Notes under the pieces: model-generated | Seen by the model: only the letters and a program-made list of their open reading frames with translations | Database searches by the model: none | What the model was told of the DNA's origin: nothing | In this document: in pieces, positions 34,871-46,511 of the stretch | Numbering within the stretch: the first letter of the stretch is position 1 | Layout of the letters: every line of letters begins with the position of its first letter | Position numbers and translations under genes: made by a program | Source: Carettochelys insculpta | Lineage: Eukaryota; Chordata; Testudines; Carettochelyidae | Direction: 5' to 3' | NCBI RefSeq assembly: GCF_033958435.1 | Contig: NC_134137.1 | Span: 176,465,501-176,529,500, forward strand | DNA: 64,000 nucleotides

Positions 34871-35231
34871 GGCAGATTTAAGGGTGGCAGTCCTGAAACA
34901 AAAAAATTTCAAAAATCAAATGGAGAGAGAAATCTCTGAGCTGCAATTTATTTACTAATTTGACTCCATTAACCAAGGATTAAACAGAGACTGGGAGTGG
35001 CTCTCAGCTTACAAAGACAGCTTCTCTGCTCTGGGTGTTAATATCCCCCCATTAGACGCTGACAAAGGCTCACATCCCCCTGTCTGATCTGACTTGTTTC
35101 TTCCTCCTTTGATAAGTACTGTTGATACTGGGTCATTTCCACCTTGCTGAGTAGACCATGTCAGCTCTGGCCCTCCCATTTACTGGGACCCCACTCTTTA
35201 AATATCCCTCTGAAACCACCACCCCCGCACT

Positions 35232-35285
35232 CATGCATCTGATGAAGCAGGTCTTTTCCCACGAAACCTTATGCTCCAAAATATC
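35232..35285 (+). ncRNA. Hammerhead-ribozyme-like motif, PLE copy 1
   Basis: CUGAUGA at 35,239-35,245 and GAAA at 35,263-35,266, followed by CCUUAUGCUC. Stem III has one mismatch (C for G) and stem II has only part of its pairs (GCAGG against CCCAC). The core residues are intact. Confidence 0.5.
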
Positions 35286-35364
35286 TGTTAATCTATAAGG
35301 TGCCACAAGACTTCTTGTTGTTCTCAAAGCTACAGACTAACACGGCTACCTCTCTGATACTTGA

Positions 35365-37806
35365 AGGAAGACAGCGTACTCAAGATCCAGATTTACTGAA
35401 TGGATGAAACATTTTCACCTGCAAACACAGTTTTACATGTGCATATAGATTAAATACAATTAATGGGAACTCACTTGATTGCAGTTCCAAATTGACTTTC
35501 TCCCACGCACTTTTAAAAGTATAATAGCATTATGCATATAACCATTAGCATTAGGTATTTCTACAGCATAGAAGAAAGGGTTGTTTAATATTTAATACTA
35601 GCCAACTTTGCTGCAAAACATTTGTTAAGTTGGCACCACAATTTTCCCTATACATCCTGATTTTCAGTGGTTCAATTCTCACTGATAAATCATGCTGAAG
35701 CCAAGAATAAAGGTCTTTGCCAAGAAGCAATTCTAGGAAGATAACATGGGTGAAGTTATATATTTTAAATAGACTACGTTGGGGTCAAAAATTAAATGGT
35801 GTTTTTAGTTTGTCTTCTGAGTTTTGACCTTCCCTGCTCATCTGCAACGTGCGTAATAATTATAGCCCTGCCAACTGTTCTCAACTTACGGTAAAGCAAT
35901 TTTGCTGCCTTCCAGAGACACTCTGACTAGAGGACCCAAGTGACGGAGAAGTCAAATTACACCAGCTTGTACACAGCTTCAAGCTTCTCCTGAAATTCCC
36001 CCAAAGCAGTCAATGAATTCTGTCACGCACCCTCCTTCACTGACTCAGACACCCAACAGTTATGTACCCCCTGTAATCTCACATTAATTGTGTGCTTCTT
36101 TACTCCACGTTAATTACTTCTGTGCTCCTCTACACCCAGATCTGTCCCTGGCCCAGCACCTGTGTAACCCTCCTATAATTGCAGGGATTCTTTCTCCTCT
36201 GAGGCCTTAACAACTGCAAAGGGACCCTCTATTTACTCTTACCAGACTGCTATGCATGGGCAGAGGAAAGAAGCACTCTGAGCTTTCACACTTTCTACTG
36301 TGCCCTTCCCCACCCTTGTGATAATGGCATCAGCTGCTCCACCTGCTATGATAAAACATGTCAGCTCATAAAGGGAGGGGAAGTGCTCCCTATCAGCTTC
36401 AGCAGCTCTCATTAGCTGTTCTTCCCTAAAATGCAGGTAAGTGATTGAGGTAAACAGCTAATTGGAGAGCTCTTAGAAGGTTTGAAACATTGCATGATGG
36501 CTAGGACTTCTTTCAACACAGTGAGACTCCTTGCAGCAGGGATCAAAATCTCATTAATTTCAATTTGAAAAAAAATCACAAGATTTAGCAGGGATTGTGC
36601 TTGGCCCTGGTCAGACAGAGCTCAGACTGGATAAATATAGTGATCCGGCATCTCTCCCAAGTTGCTGCCTTGTTCTCCCGAGCCTCAGCTTTCCATTTTT
36701 AAAAGGCTTTTATGGCCGCAAAGAAAGTACTTCAAAAACATGTTAACCACTATCGCAGTATCTGCCTGAGTTTGCAAAAAGCCTGAAATAAGTATAAATT
36801 GTCCCATTTACTTCAGGGCAGGTTAACTCAGAGGATCGTTACGACAGTTTTAAATGTTCACATGGTGAACTATTTCATAGCATTAACATGGAGGAGACGG
36901 TAACTAAAGACAGTTGTAAATGACCATTTGCTCTGGAGCCACAGGTAGGTAGATCTGAGAGAAACCATGGTTATTTCCCATCCTAACCAAGATGAAGCCA
37001 AGCTCAGTAGGGCATTTGTCCCCTAGTGAGGGGAAGCCGAGTCTGATAAAATCAGGATATCTGGAGCATCTCCACAACCTACAGAGAATGGTATTCCTTC
37101 ACTTCATCTTAAGTGAGTTGGGCTTGATTAGGCAGTACTTGGGAAAGTACCACTGCCTCCCTTCCCTTACCAATTTGGCTCATGAATAAGGAGACCAAGA
37201 AGGAGCAGGCTCCTTGTATCCTTATTCCTCTTCCTTAGCACCACTGCAGGGCAACAGACAGAACCAAGCATTCAATGGCGTTACAAGAAAAGAAGAAGTG
37301 TGATTTTGTATTCTTACCCCTGAAAAATGCTTGTGGGTTTTGAAACCTGTTTTTGTAGAGAACATGCCCACATCTGTCATTTAATAAATTAATTGAAGGC
37401 AGGAAGGTACACACTGAATTTTCATCTAGTTTAACACGGGAAATTTGAACTGAACATCAGTGAATAGTCTAATGAAAGGAGGGTGAAATTCAGTCCTCAG
37501 CAGATGGTTAGTATTCAGCCTCTTCAGCCTTATGCCCTCAAAACATGGAGTAAGTAGGACTTATACTATACAGAAGTCTCGTGCTGCACGTGTGCACAGG
37601 GATGAATTTTACCCCAAGTGGACTGGCAAATGTAGAAGGGGGAGGATCCTGGGTAAGGAACAGACTCAGATGTTGCTATTGGTCAATGTTCTTGTATGTT
37701 TACATTTACTATTGGTGCTCTTTAAAACCAGTATAGGGAATATGTTTTTCCTATACAGAGAGCCAGCTTTAAATGACACACCAGTTTAGACACCCTTCGT
37801 CTTCAT
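35365..37806. other. No recognised feature (2.4 kb)
   Basis: One of the longest stretches without recognisable repeats. No exon could be supported: no long frames, and splice-like sites are not distinctive. It may be older unique sequence. Confidence 0.4.
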
Positions 37807-38880
37807 CAGGGATTCCCAACCTATGGGTCATGACCCAAACATGGGTCACGATTGGAACTGATAAGGCTCACCATCTGGGCAGCTCCGAGCTGCATGTGGC
37901 TCTTGAAGCTGTCGCCTGACTCCTCCTCCATCTCCCAGTCCCTGCCCTGCTGTGTTGAAATGGAACTCAATGTAATTGGTTTAGCAGCCGGCAGGAAGGA
38001 ACCCACCCTTAAACCAATTAAACTGAGTCTCATTTCAGTGTGGCAGGGCAGGGAACTGCCCTGCTTCAGGTAGGGGAAAGGAGTAGTAGGGCTGGGGGAC
38101 TTGAGCAGGGAAGGAGGTGTCAAAGCCGAGCAAAGGAGCACCAGAGGTCAGCACTAGCAGTACAGAACGCCCCTGTGTGGTAGGTGGAGAGCAAGGGGCT
38201 GAGAGCTGGCCAGGACACTGTGCCCCAGCCAGATCCCAACTGTGGGACTGCAGGGCCCCTCTCCCCGCACCCTGCCAGGCCTAGGGAAAAGTGGGGCTGC
38301 CCTCCCTCCCCACAACCTCTCGCCTCTTGCTGGGGTGGGGAATGTGACCCAGCCCTGGCTCCCCTCCCCAAGGACAGGCGGGGGGGACCAAGAGCCATGG
38401 CTTGACCTGTCCCCTCCATGAAAATAGGTGGGGGGCCAGGAACCACAGCCTGACCATGCATCTCCCTGAGAACTGACAGCCACCAGATAAGAGGGTCCCC
38501 CAGAGACACCGCAATGACCTGTTGCTCAAACTGCCCCCCTCCAGGACAGGTGGGGGGAGGGAGCTGTGGCCCAAACTGCCCCACTCAAATACAGCTTGGG
38601 GGTTGGGAGCTTGTGGCCTGTTCTCCCACCCCCCTACTCCCAAGAACCAGCAGGGGGTCAGAGCTGTGGCCTCAACTGCCCCTTCCTCCATTGGGAGAAG
38701 TGGGAGGGCTGGCTCCCTGACCCCTGCCCTAAGCCCCATCACAGACCCAACCCTGTACCCATCACCCCTACCGTCGGCCACCACTCCCTGTCCTCAATCC
38801 TGCACCCCAACTCACCCAGCCTCTGCTCGTGCTCCTATACCCCACTGCATGGGCCTTTCAATTTAAATAATAAACTTAAT
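37807..38880. mobile_element. hAT-like element, right end not found
   Basis: The left end CAGGGATTCCCAACCTATGG, followed by TCATGACCCAAACATGGGTC, is a typical hAT-type terminus. The interior is GC-rich. No matching right end (expected ...GGAACCCCTG) is visible before GC-rich sequence stops near 38,870, so it is right-truncated or decayed. Confidence 0.55.
38340..38720. repeat. C/G-rich minisatellite, about 65-bp units
   Basis: About six degenerate units recognised by GACAGGTGGGGGGAGGGAGC and CTGTGGCCCAAACTGCCCC. They give the long spurious frames on both strands here (up to 167 codons), which are not genes. Confidence 0.8.
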
Positions 38881-39052
38881 TACTCCAGTTAAGGATGCGA
38901 GTAACTTCAAAAGCACGTGCTAGTTTCAGTATAAAAATTACACCCCTTACACAAGATAGTTAAATGGTACACAAAGGGTGTCAGGCCAGGCCTGAGACTC
39001 AGCAGACTGAATTGTAACTTCATGGGTACAAGCCTAGGCAAGGAGCAGAGAG

Positions 39053-39975
39053 TTGGGAAGTTGGTTTAGAATGAGTAGAGGTATCAGACAAGGAGATCCA
39101 ATATCGCCTAGTATCTTCATCACACACCTAGAGAGAGCGATGGATAAGATCAAAGAAGAGGTAGATGGGATATCTGTGCCTGGGATGAGAATTAACAACT
39201 TTAGGTTTGTGGATGATATTGTTATCATCAAGGAAAATGAGGAGAAGCTAGCGAGAATAGCGCAGTGCTGAACAAGGAAGGGAAGCAGTATGGACTGCTT
39301 GTGAACATCCATAAAATGAAAACAATGGTATTTGGAGATAAGGAAAAAGGAAGGAAGACCAGTGTAGATGGGATCGAACTAGAGAATGTGGAAAAGTTCA
39401 CGTATTTGGGGAGCAACGTGACATATGATCTAGACTGTAAGAAGGAAATAGAGACTAGAATAGTGAAGGCAAGAAAGAGTTTGAAGGAGACAGATAAGAT
39501 CTGGAAAAGCAAAGACATTAGCTTAGGAATGAAGCTGAGTGTCTTGAAAATGTGTGTATTCAGCAGCATGTTGTATGGGATGTGAGACGGGTGATAACAA
39601 AAGATCCGAAGAGAAGGATATTGGCATTCAAGAGAAGTTTTTCCAGAAAGATCCTGAGAATAGGATGGATGCAGAAGGCCACCAGTGAGGAATTACATAG
39701 GAAGACACAGCCAAAAGAGAACCTACTGCAGAAGGTTATAAAATGGAAGCAACAACTATTTGAGTTTATTTGCAGAAGGACTGATGAATGAAAAGTCAAG
39801 ACCTTGATATTCGGCATGAGGGACGGTTCGAATAGGAGAGGCAGACCGCACAGAAAATGGATAGGTGATATAGTAGATTGGTGCGGAGCTAGTCTGCAGA
39901 AACTAAGCCACTCCGCACTGGACAGGGAAAGACGGAAGGAACTAGTGAGAGAGGCATCAGACACCAATGGGCGCT
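39053..39975 (+). pseudogene. RTE-like reverse transcriptase C-terminal half, broken
   Basis: Frame 39,053-39,271: SRGIRQGDPISPSIFITHLE (motif 4) and the catalytic box FRFVDDIVIIKENEE. A shift near 39,268 leads into 39,265-39,585 (LVNIHKMKTMVFGDKE, FTYLGSNVTYDLD, SLGMKLSVLK). A further shift leads to 39,552-39,791 (FSRKILRIGWMQKATSEEL). The last part reads RRGRPHRKWIGDIVDW and SDTNGR before the tail. Both catalytic aspartates are kept; at least two frameshifts disable it. Confidence 0.88.
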
Positions 39976-40004
39976 GAGCCCACGGTTATTGATGATGATG
40001 ACAA
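39055..40004 (+). mobile_element. Second RTE-like LINE lineage, 3' half
   Basis: Starts inside the RT and runs to the 3' end, closing with a short TGATGATGATGA tail (39,989-40,002), as expected of RTE or RTE-X elements, which end in short simple repeats rather than poly-A. Distinct in protein sequence from the 31.6-kb copy. Confidence 0.85.
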
Positions 40005-40084
40005 GCCTAGGGCACATTTCAGAAGCTTTTAGCCTCATGTCTTTCTGTCAGCGCTTCTGGACATCGCCCTTCCTATCACCTGTT

Positions 40085-40390
40085 TGTGCTTCTCCCTCAG
40101 CCCTCCAATGCGAGGGGCAGAGGCAAAGGGAGCAGTTGCCCCTGGGCCCAGCATTTCAAAGGGGCCTGGAGTTCCACTGCTGCTACTTCGGCAGGGGTGG
40201 TGGCCGGGGCTGTGGGCCCCTTGGAAGCACCATGGCGCTGCTGCTTCACTGTGCCACGCAACTCTGAGGGCAGGGTGGAGACAGTGCCGCAGTCCAGACT
40301 GATTGCTCCAGGCCCCACCCCTTCCATCCTCGGTCCCACCCCTTCTGTGGTCGCGGATCTGGGCTCCCCTCCCACCTGGCCCTGACGCCT
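40085..40390 (+). repeat. GC-rich interspersed repeat (same family as 27.5 kb)
   Basis: AGGGGCAGAGGCAAAGGGAG, CCTGGGCCCAGCATTTCAAAG and CTGCTGCTACTTCGGCAGG, opposite in orientation to the copy at 27,540-27,745. It may be a GC-rich DNA-transposon derivative, but no ends are recognised. Frames up to 126 codons here are artefacts of GC content. Confidence 0.65.
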
Positions 40391-41625
40391 GTGGTGCTGG
40401 TCTCCTCTCTCTCACTCTCTCACTGTTCTCATCTCTCTCTTCTCTGACGTTAATTCATCTTCTGGTTTCGTATCCTTTTCTCTGAGCACCCAATAGGGCT
40501 CCCCTGCAAACCATCTTTCAATGTGCCCCCTTTCTTTATGGCTGGCAGAGCCATAAAGAAAGGGGGGGCATTGAAAGTGCTACTCTGTATTGAGGAAGAG
40601 GTGTCAGCTGGTGCCCTCCCAAACCTACAGTTAAACAACAGGTGAGAAACAATGCCAGAAAAAGACTGCTCGGAGAACCCAGGAAGCCAGCATCTGTTTA
40701 GCAACTGCAGCTTTTCTCCCCTGTGCTGCTTGTGGTAGACAGGCTGATGAGAGTCACACCTTCAATTATAAAGCACAGATATCTAGTTTGATGTATGGCT
40801 TTTAAATAGTTTACTTTGGAAATGCTGTTCATCTACTGTAAATAATAACATGTTCCTGCCGATCTCTACAGTCATAAATCCCTGTCCCCTCCTGCTTTTT
40901 ACTGGTACTTTGAAATTAAATGTGCACTTTATACCAAAGCATTTAATTTCCTGTATATCACGCACATTTAACCACTCACGAATGCCCACCTACCCACCAT
41001 GGTACTCTGCTCCTATCACAGAAGTGTTTAAACTTTTCCTGGACACCTGCTGATATTCACAGAATGTTATTGTAATGCAGCTTCACATTATATTGGACTG
41101 TGGCACCCCATCCTTTATTCCACGGCACATAAAGCCGTTGAGGCTGTCATTTGGACAGCAGTGATCCCCTTCACCGCAGCCACACATTCAGTCGAGACCT
41201 GGCAGGAACATAATATACAGAAGCAGCTAGGTCTTCAGTGCCATTACTGTTTATATTATGCTGCTGTGCTGGTGGGAGTCAGATGGGTGGCTGCTGCTTC
41301 CATAGGGGCTGCTACAGTGGGACAAATTGCACTATTATTTCATGCTTATGGAATACAATTTTGAGAGCTGTAAAATGTACATAATTGAGACCAGCAGCTC
41401 GGTTGAGCCAAATTCTTCAGGCTTTCATTGAAGTCAGTGCAAACTTTGTTGGATGAAGGGGCCATGGAGTTTCAACCCCGGTTACCACACCCCCGCCTGC
41501 CCCACCCCAGTAGCTTTAGACATAGAATTTTAAATACTCTGATTGTATGTTACCCACAGAGTACCACTGTTGGCCTTGTTTTGCTCCTTCTGGGATGCAC
41601 ACTTAGCACGAGTGTGCTGTCTACG
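40391..41625. other. Unrecognised, with one strong hairpin
   Basis: A CT-rich stretch at 40,400-40,445, the hairpin at 40,515-40,577 (separate entry), and otherwise no supported feature. Confidence 0.45.
40515..40577. repeat. 29-bp inverted repeat with 5-nt loop
   Basis: Arms 40,515-40,543 and 40,549-40,577 pair at 27 of 29 positions around GGCAG (CTTTCAATG...TTTATGGCT and AGCCATAAA...CATTGAAAG). The size is similar to a small hairpin precursor, but no other support for an RNA gene exists. It may be part of a repeat. Confidence 0.85.
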
Positions 41626-41633
41626 CCCTAAGT

Positions 41634-42661
41634 CAGGGGTGTGGAACGGTTTTCAGGTCTGGGGCCACTGACCTACAGACAAATCAGTTCGGGGACCACA
41701 CAATTGAGAAGTGAAAAAGAAAACCCTTGCTGTTGTGGTGCCTGACTGAAAAACAACACTGCCCTCATTTCCCCTGCACACCAGCTCCAGAGCCGAGGGA
41801 GACCAGGGCTGGCACTTTTTTGTGGGCCTCTGTAGGCTCTGGAGTGGGTGTGCAAAGGGAATGAGGGGTTCAGTGTGAGACAGGGCTTCCAGGAAGTGGG
41901 CTTGGAGTGTGGGGTCTGGGCAGGAGGAGGCAGGAACAGGCTGGGAATTGTGTGGTCTGGGAGGGAGGGAGGAAACAGAAGCTGTCTGAGGGCAGGCAAC
42001 ATGGGCAGAAGTGGGGTGCAGGAGTGGGATGGAGTGGGTGATCTGTGCCAGAGTGGGGTTCTGAAGTGGTCTGTGGGTGTGGAGTCAGGGTGGGAGGGGG
42101 GCACAGGATGGTTTGGAGTGTGAGGTCTGGAAGGGAGGAGTCATGGTGAGGGTGAGGGGCCTTGGAGGGAGGGCATAGGAAGGAGGTGGGATGGGGTCAG
42201 GCTGGGAGGGGACAGTAGGAGCAGGGTAGGTGCATGGACTGGGCAGATGGGGGTAAAGCTTACCTGGGCATCATGCCAGGACACACATGGGTCTGCACCC
42301 TCCCTCTCTGGCTCCGAGGCACCACACACTGCTGCTCTGATTGGCCAGAATTCCAGCCAATTAGATCAGTGGAATGAAACCTCTGGGAAGTTCTGCAACT
42401 ACTGCTGCTGCTCCCTTTCCCTGTCCCCTGGCTGGGGGAACAGCAGCAGAGCCCAGAGTGACTTCTGGCTCTCCCCACCCCAGCAGACCCTGTGGTATGG
42501 ATCCAGCCCGGCTTATCTGATCCCGCCCGTGAGCATCAGGGCTCCACATGCCCAACCCTGCCACGTGCTAGATGCAGGGGAGAGGAGCCCCAAGCCTCGG
42601 GAACCAGATCCAGACAAGCTGCACTCCGGATCTGGACATGGGCAAGGGTTCTCCACCACTG
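41634..42661. mobile_element. hAT non-autonomous element, complete, 8-bp duplication
   Basis: The left end CAGGGGTGTGGAACGGTTTT and the reverse-complemented right end CAGTGGTGGAGAACCCTTGC form the inverted termini. CCCTAAGT is present at 41,626-41,633 and 42,662-42,669, a perfect 8-bp hAT-type target duplication. The interior is G-rich with minisatellite-like GGAGTGGGTG/GAGGTCTGGGAGGGAGG units (41,840-42,240) and then GC-rich sequence with CAGATCCAGACAAGCTGCACTCC before the end. No transposase, so movement depended on an enzyme supplied elsewhere. Confidence 0.95.
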
Positions 42662-42926
42662 CCCTAAGTACTGTAGCGGGAGCGGGAAGAAAGGATGTTT
42701 CTTGCAGACCAAGCCAGAATTACTGGCTCCGAGACATCCTTCCCCATATGCCTGGGTATAGGTGATGTGCTGGAGGCAGGAAAAAAAACAGAGCAAAATG
42801 TGCTCAGATATCTAGAGCTGGCGTACAGTCCCTAGGGGACTACAGCCAGCTCTTTACAGGGTAGAGAAACTGCTGAAATCTGGTACAAAAGCTTTATAAT
42901 TGTCACCCTGACTGCCCTAACTGTAG

Positions 42927-43058
42927 GTAGGGTGATGAGATAGCACGTGTGAACAATCAGGACATGGGGGAGTGGGGTAATAGATGCCTATATAAAAAAA
43001 TTCCCTAATATAGCATGTGTCCCTGCATAATGAGGACATCTGGTCAGCTGAGCCCTAC
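42927..43058. mobile_element. Short MITE (GTAGGGTGACCAGAT type), 132 bp
   Basis: The left GTAGGGTGATGAGATAGC and the reverse-complemented right GTAGGGCTCAGCTGACCAGA form terminal inverted repeats. The inside reads TAATAGATGCCTATATAA and ACCAGATGTCC-like ends known from a widespread sauropsid MITE. Non-coding. Confidence 0.75.
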
Positions 43059-43782
43059 CAGAAGCTGCATGAAGCAGAGAATCTGAACCAAAAGAGTTCC
43101 TAAAACATTCCCCCAGGATTACAGTCTACTGTTTCATCTTTCCCTTCTCAGCTCTTTTTCTTACCATTCAAATTGGTGCCTACTCATGTTGAACTTTACC
43201 TGCTAGCCCCGAGCTATCATCTCCTTCTGGCCATACTGTAATGTAAATCTGCAATCTACTGTGATCAATGCAATTTATGCCACAAGTACAGTAACAGCAG
43301 AACCAAAAGGCAAAAAAGATCGAAAACCTGACGGAACGATTTACCATATTGCTTTAATAGTGCACTGAGATCTCAGAACCCCCAAGTAAACAGAGATGAT
43401 TTGAAAGGAACAGAGCTGGAAGATTAAGATGAATGAGTTCTGACCTCCAAGACAGACAATAGTTATACTCTTTGAACATTTCATATAAGCAAAGAAAATA
43501 ACAAAAGACTACTGCAGTATGAAATCATCCTCTCCATTAAGAATGCTCAGCATGTTTTACCAAATCCGTAGGCTCCTCACTGGCATACAGTGAAGATCTA
43601 TATGTTCATTCATGTGGACAAGCAATGACTGACTATTTGCATCTCTTCTAATGAAGACAAATGAAGTGCTATGCTGTTTGTTGAAAAAAAAGACACCCCG
43701 CCTTCGCAAAGCTAGTTTGCAAGTTGTTGACGTATTTTTCATTTCAAAAGCTATCTGGTTTAAATAAATGCTATGTCACACA
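43059..43782. other. No recognised feature
   Basis: No gene or repeat supported. Confidence 0.45.
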
Positions 43783-44184
43783 AGCTATGTCTACACCACA
43801 GCAATCTTTTAAAAGTTCTTCAGGAAGATCTCTTCTGAAAAAACTTCTTTCAAAAGAGAGCATCCACAGACAAAAAAACGGATTGTAAAAAAGTCAATCC
43901 GCTCTTTTGATAGAAAGCGTCCATGCAGCACCCACTCTTCTGAAAGAACGGGCTGGGGACTGAAAAAATCTGGACCCATAAGAACAGCTCTTTAGTTTTG
44001 TGCTGAAAGAATCTGTCAGAAAAGGCACTCTTCCTCATCCGGGAAAGGAAGAGAGCTTCTGGGAAAAGTGCTTCGTTCTTCCAATTTGAGCTCAAAAGAG
44101 TGTATTTTCTGTGTAGACACTCCACAGGTTCTTCAGAAAAAAGTCCAGATTTTCCAGAAGAACTTGCTAACGTAGCACCCGGCC
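43783..44184. mobile_element. MITE with TTCTGAAAGAA interior
   Basis: Left end AAGCTATGTCTACACCACAG; right end less well kept (reverse complement GGCCGGGTGCTACGTTAGC). The interior has many TCTTTTGAAAGA/TTCTTCAGAA variants and an internal GTGTAGACAC at about 44,112. The 118-codon minus frame (44,206-43,850) is the translation of this repeat. Confidence 0.75.
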
Positions 44185-45666
44185 ACAGTGTCATACCACA
44201 AGACAAAACATAAGACTATAGGAAGAAATGGGATCAGGGACAGTTTTGCTACCTGCACAACACTAATATTCACATTCAAATTGGTCTTCCAGTCTTTCGC
44301 AGAACAAGTGCACCAAAGGAAAGAGATGCCTGGCCCATGAAGCCCCTGACAGCTTTAAAATCAAGGATTATTTGGAGATGACATCTCCAGAGTAGTCACT
44401 GCTTGACTCCTGAGGGCATTTCTATGCCGTACTTTTCGTTATGAATTCTTAACAACTAGCTAACCAGAAGCCAAATGTTTTCTTGAGATTTATGGGAAGG
44501 AAAGAACAGGAAAGGTAGCCAAAGGGAAGAAAAATATGTAGCAGCTGGCCCACTCAGTATGTGGCATCATACCAATGGCAAGAAAGCCATGTAGCTTCAT
44601 GCAAATGGGAAATCTACTGCAGCAATCTAGGAATGATCACAACAGGAGAAGAGGAAAAGAAATTATCGAGGGGCCTCTGGAACCACAAATGACCAAATTC
44701 AAAACACTGTCCAAATGTCTCAGTGAGCACAGCTCTAAGTTAAGACAAATTCACTCCCTGGAAACTCTTTGTGGGAAAGTGTGGTCCACCTCAGCACCAA
44801 ATGAGAGCCACAAATATACTTCAGATGAGGCACTGAACATACACCTACTCCAATAAAGCACCTGTGGTAGATGGGACCACATCAACAGTGACAAGTCACA
44901 CAGGTGTCAGTCTGTTTGCTGTGAGAAACAATCTTACCATCTGCCATAGACTGACCTGGAGAACACAAGCGGCAAAGCTGCCATCAAATCTATAAATTCA
45001 CATTCCGGATTTGCTCCTCTCCATGGCTACGTCCTTTCGGTATAGGCAAATATGGCAGTCTTGCCGTGCTAATGGGTCCAGACAGTCAGCTTCATGAAGC
45101 ATGTGTCCCATTATACATCCATAAAAGGCAGCACTGGCTCATACGGTCAAGAAGGGGGGAGAAACTGGCTTCGGTATACTGCACCAATACTCGCAGGCAA
45201 CTCCTTCGCCCTCATCATTTAAAGCCATGATCTCTGCAGGATCTTGGAAATGGAGCAGCACTTGCAGCGAGTGACCATAGTGTTGTTACTGATGAACAGA
45301 TGCTGTCAGGTGGAGGCATAGGGCAAATGGAGACACCAGGCCCCAGTAGGAGGACACATATTCTTGACACCACTGAAACATATCTATGTGATAGGTACCG
45401 ACAACATCCACCACAATTGCTTAGTGACTAGGACAGACAGCCACGTACATTCACACAAGCTAAAGTATGTAAATAGATTAACTTGGCTATCCCAGCCAAT
45501 TAGTACCATGACCATCCAGCTCTCAGGGATTACACTGCAGACGGGAAGTTCACCTGGTGGGAACTCGGACGTATGCCCCACCGTTCTGGGGTGACATGCA
45601 CCTGTCAGACCTTTCTGTTTGGAAATGCTGGTGTCATGCTGAACACTGACAGCAACCAGGACAAAA
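44185..45666. other. No recognised feature (1.5 kb)
   Basis: Two short plus frames (44,575-44,856 and 45,364-45,594) show no motif. A GATGAGGCACTGAACATACA string near 44,824 resembles the fold-back MITE core, but nothing else supports an element. Confidence 0.4.
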
Positions 45667-45678
45667 GTAATGCAGCTG

Positions 45679-45896
45679 AATAGTCACAGAGAGGTAGTCA
45701 TGTTAGGCTGCATCTTCACAAAACAAACCAGCAGTCCTGTAGCACTTTAAAGACTAATGAAATAATTTATTAAGTGATGACTTTTTGTGGGGCTGATCCA
45801 CTTCTTCTTCTGAAGTGGATCTGCCCCATGACAGCTCCTCACCTAATAAATTATTTTGTTAGTCTTAAAAGTGCTACAGGACTGCTGGTTTGTTTT
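45679..45896 (-). mobile_element. PLE-derived hairpin (family P2) with 12-bp target duplication
   Basis: GTAATGCAGCTG flanks it exactly at 45,667-45,678 and 45,897-45,908. On the minus strand: partial inverted arm (CAAAACAAACCAGCAGTCC), turn at the CTTCTTCTTC/GAAGTGG region (45,800-45,815), then the complete tail ending GCCTAACATGACTACCTCTC. It matches the 3' end of PLE copy 2. Confidence 0.94.
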
Positions 45897-45908
45897 GTAA
45901 TGCAGCTG

Positions 45909-46478
45909 GTTGTACCAGGACACACATGAACATTAGGGAAGTCACTATTGAAACAGTGTTGGCATGTAGCTTCAGGTACTAATTAAGCACGCATAAAATA
46001 AATTCCTGTGCTTTTCCCTCTGTATGCGTTGTCTGTAGTCAGAGTACTGGAAATAAGTTTTAAAATGCTCAAACATCTGCCAATCAAAAACATTTAACAG
46101 CAAGTCAGAGATCAAAGATTATTTGTAATTGAGGGCAAAAGGCCTTGTAAATATTTTGATTAAAGTGTGCACAGAATGGTGGTTGGACAAAAGAGCCATT
46201 CTGAAAACAGTATCTCTATTTCCTGAAATTAAGCACAGCACGTGGGAAGACTTTTTCAAGAGATACGTATTTATTTGCTAGTACATTTGTGTCAGGAACT
46301 TTTGGAGAATAAGTGTTGGTAAAACTGTGTATCTTTCTTACAAATTAGTTTACTGAGCAGTCAGCATGGTAAATGCTTCTGAAAAATACACAAGCATTAT
46401 TTGACTATCTGTCACATAGTTTTAAAATAGGATTTTCCTTTTTTGTTTTAGTATGTATGTTCTATAGTAATAAAGCTA
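45909..46478. other. No recognised feature
   Basis: AT-rich, nothing supported. Confidence 0.4.
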
Positions 46479-46511
46479 CAATGAAGGCAGAATCAGCATG
46501 AAAAATACTAT

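Larger units (their letters stand above)
33869..35364 (+). mobile_element. Penelope-like element, copy 1 (5'-truncated)
   Basis: It contains the end of the RT, a linker, a GIY-YIG endonuclease remnant and the 3' UTR with a hammerhead-like motif. It ends in the P1 tail (ACAGACTAACACGGCTACCTC, TGATACTT) at 35,364. The 5' end is lost at the border with the palindrome. No target duplication found. This copy is the reference for the hairpins at 29.0 and 56.0 kb and for the solo end at 7.3 kb. Confidence 0.93.

Noticed and set aside
38281..38784. 167-codon minus frame and overlapping frames on both strands
   Set aside because: Produced by the C/G-rich minisatellite in the hAT-like element; composition is Gly/Pro/Trp repeats.
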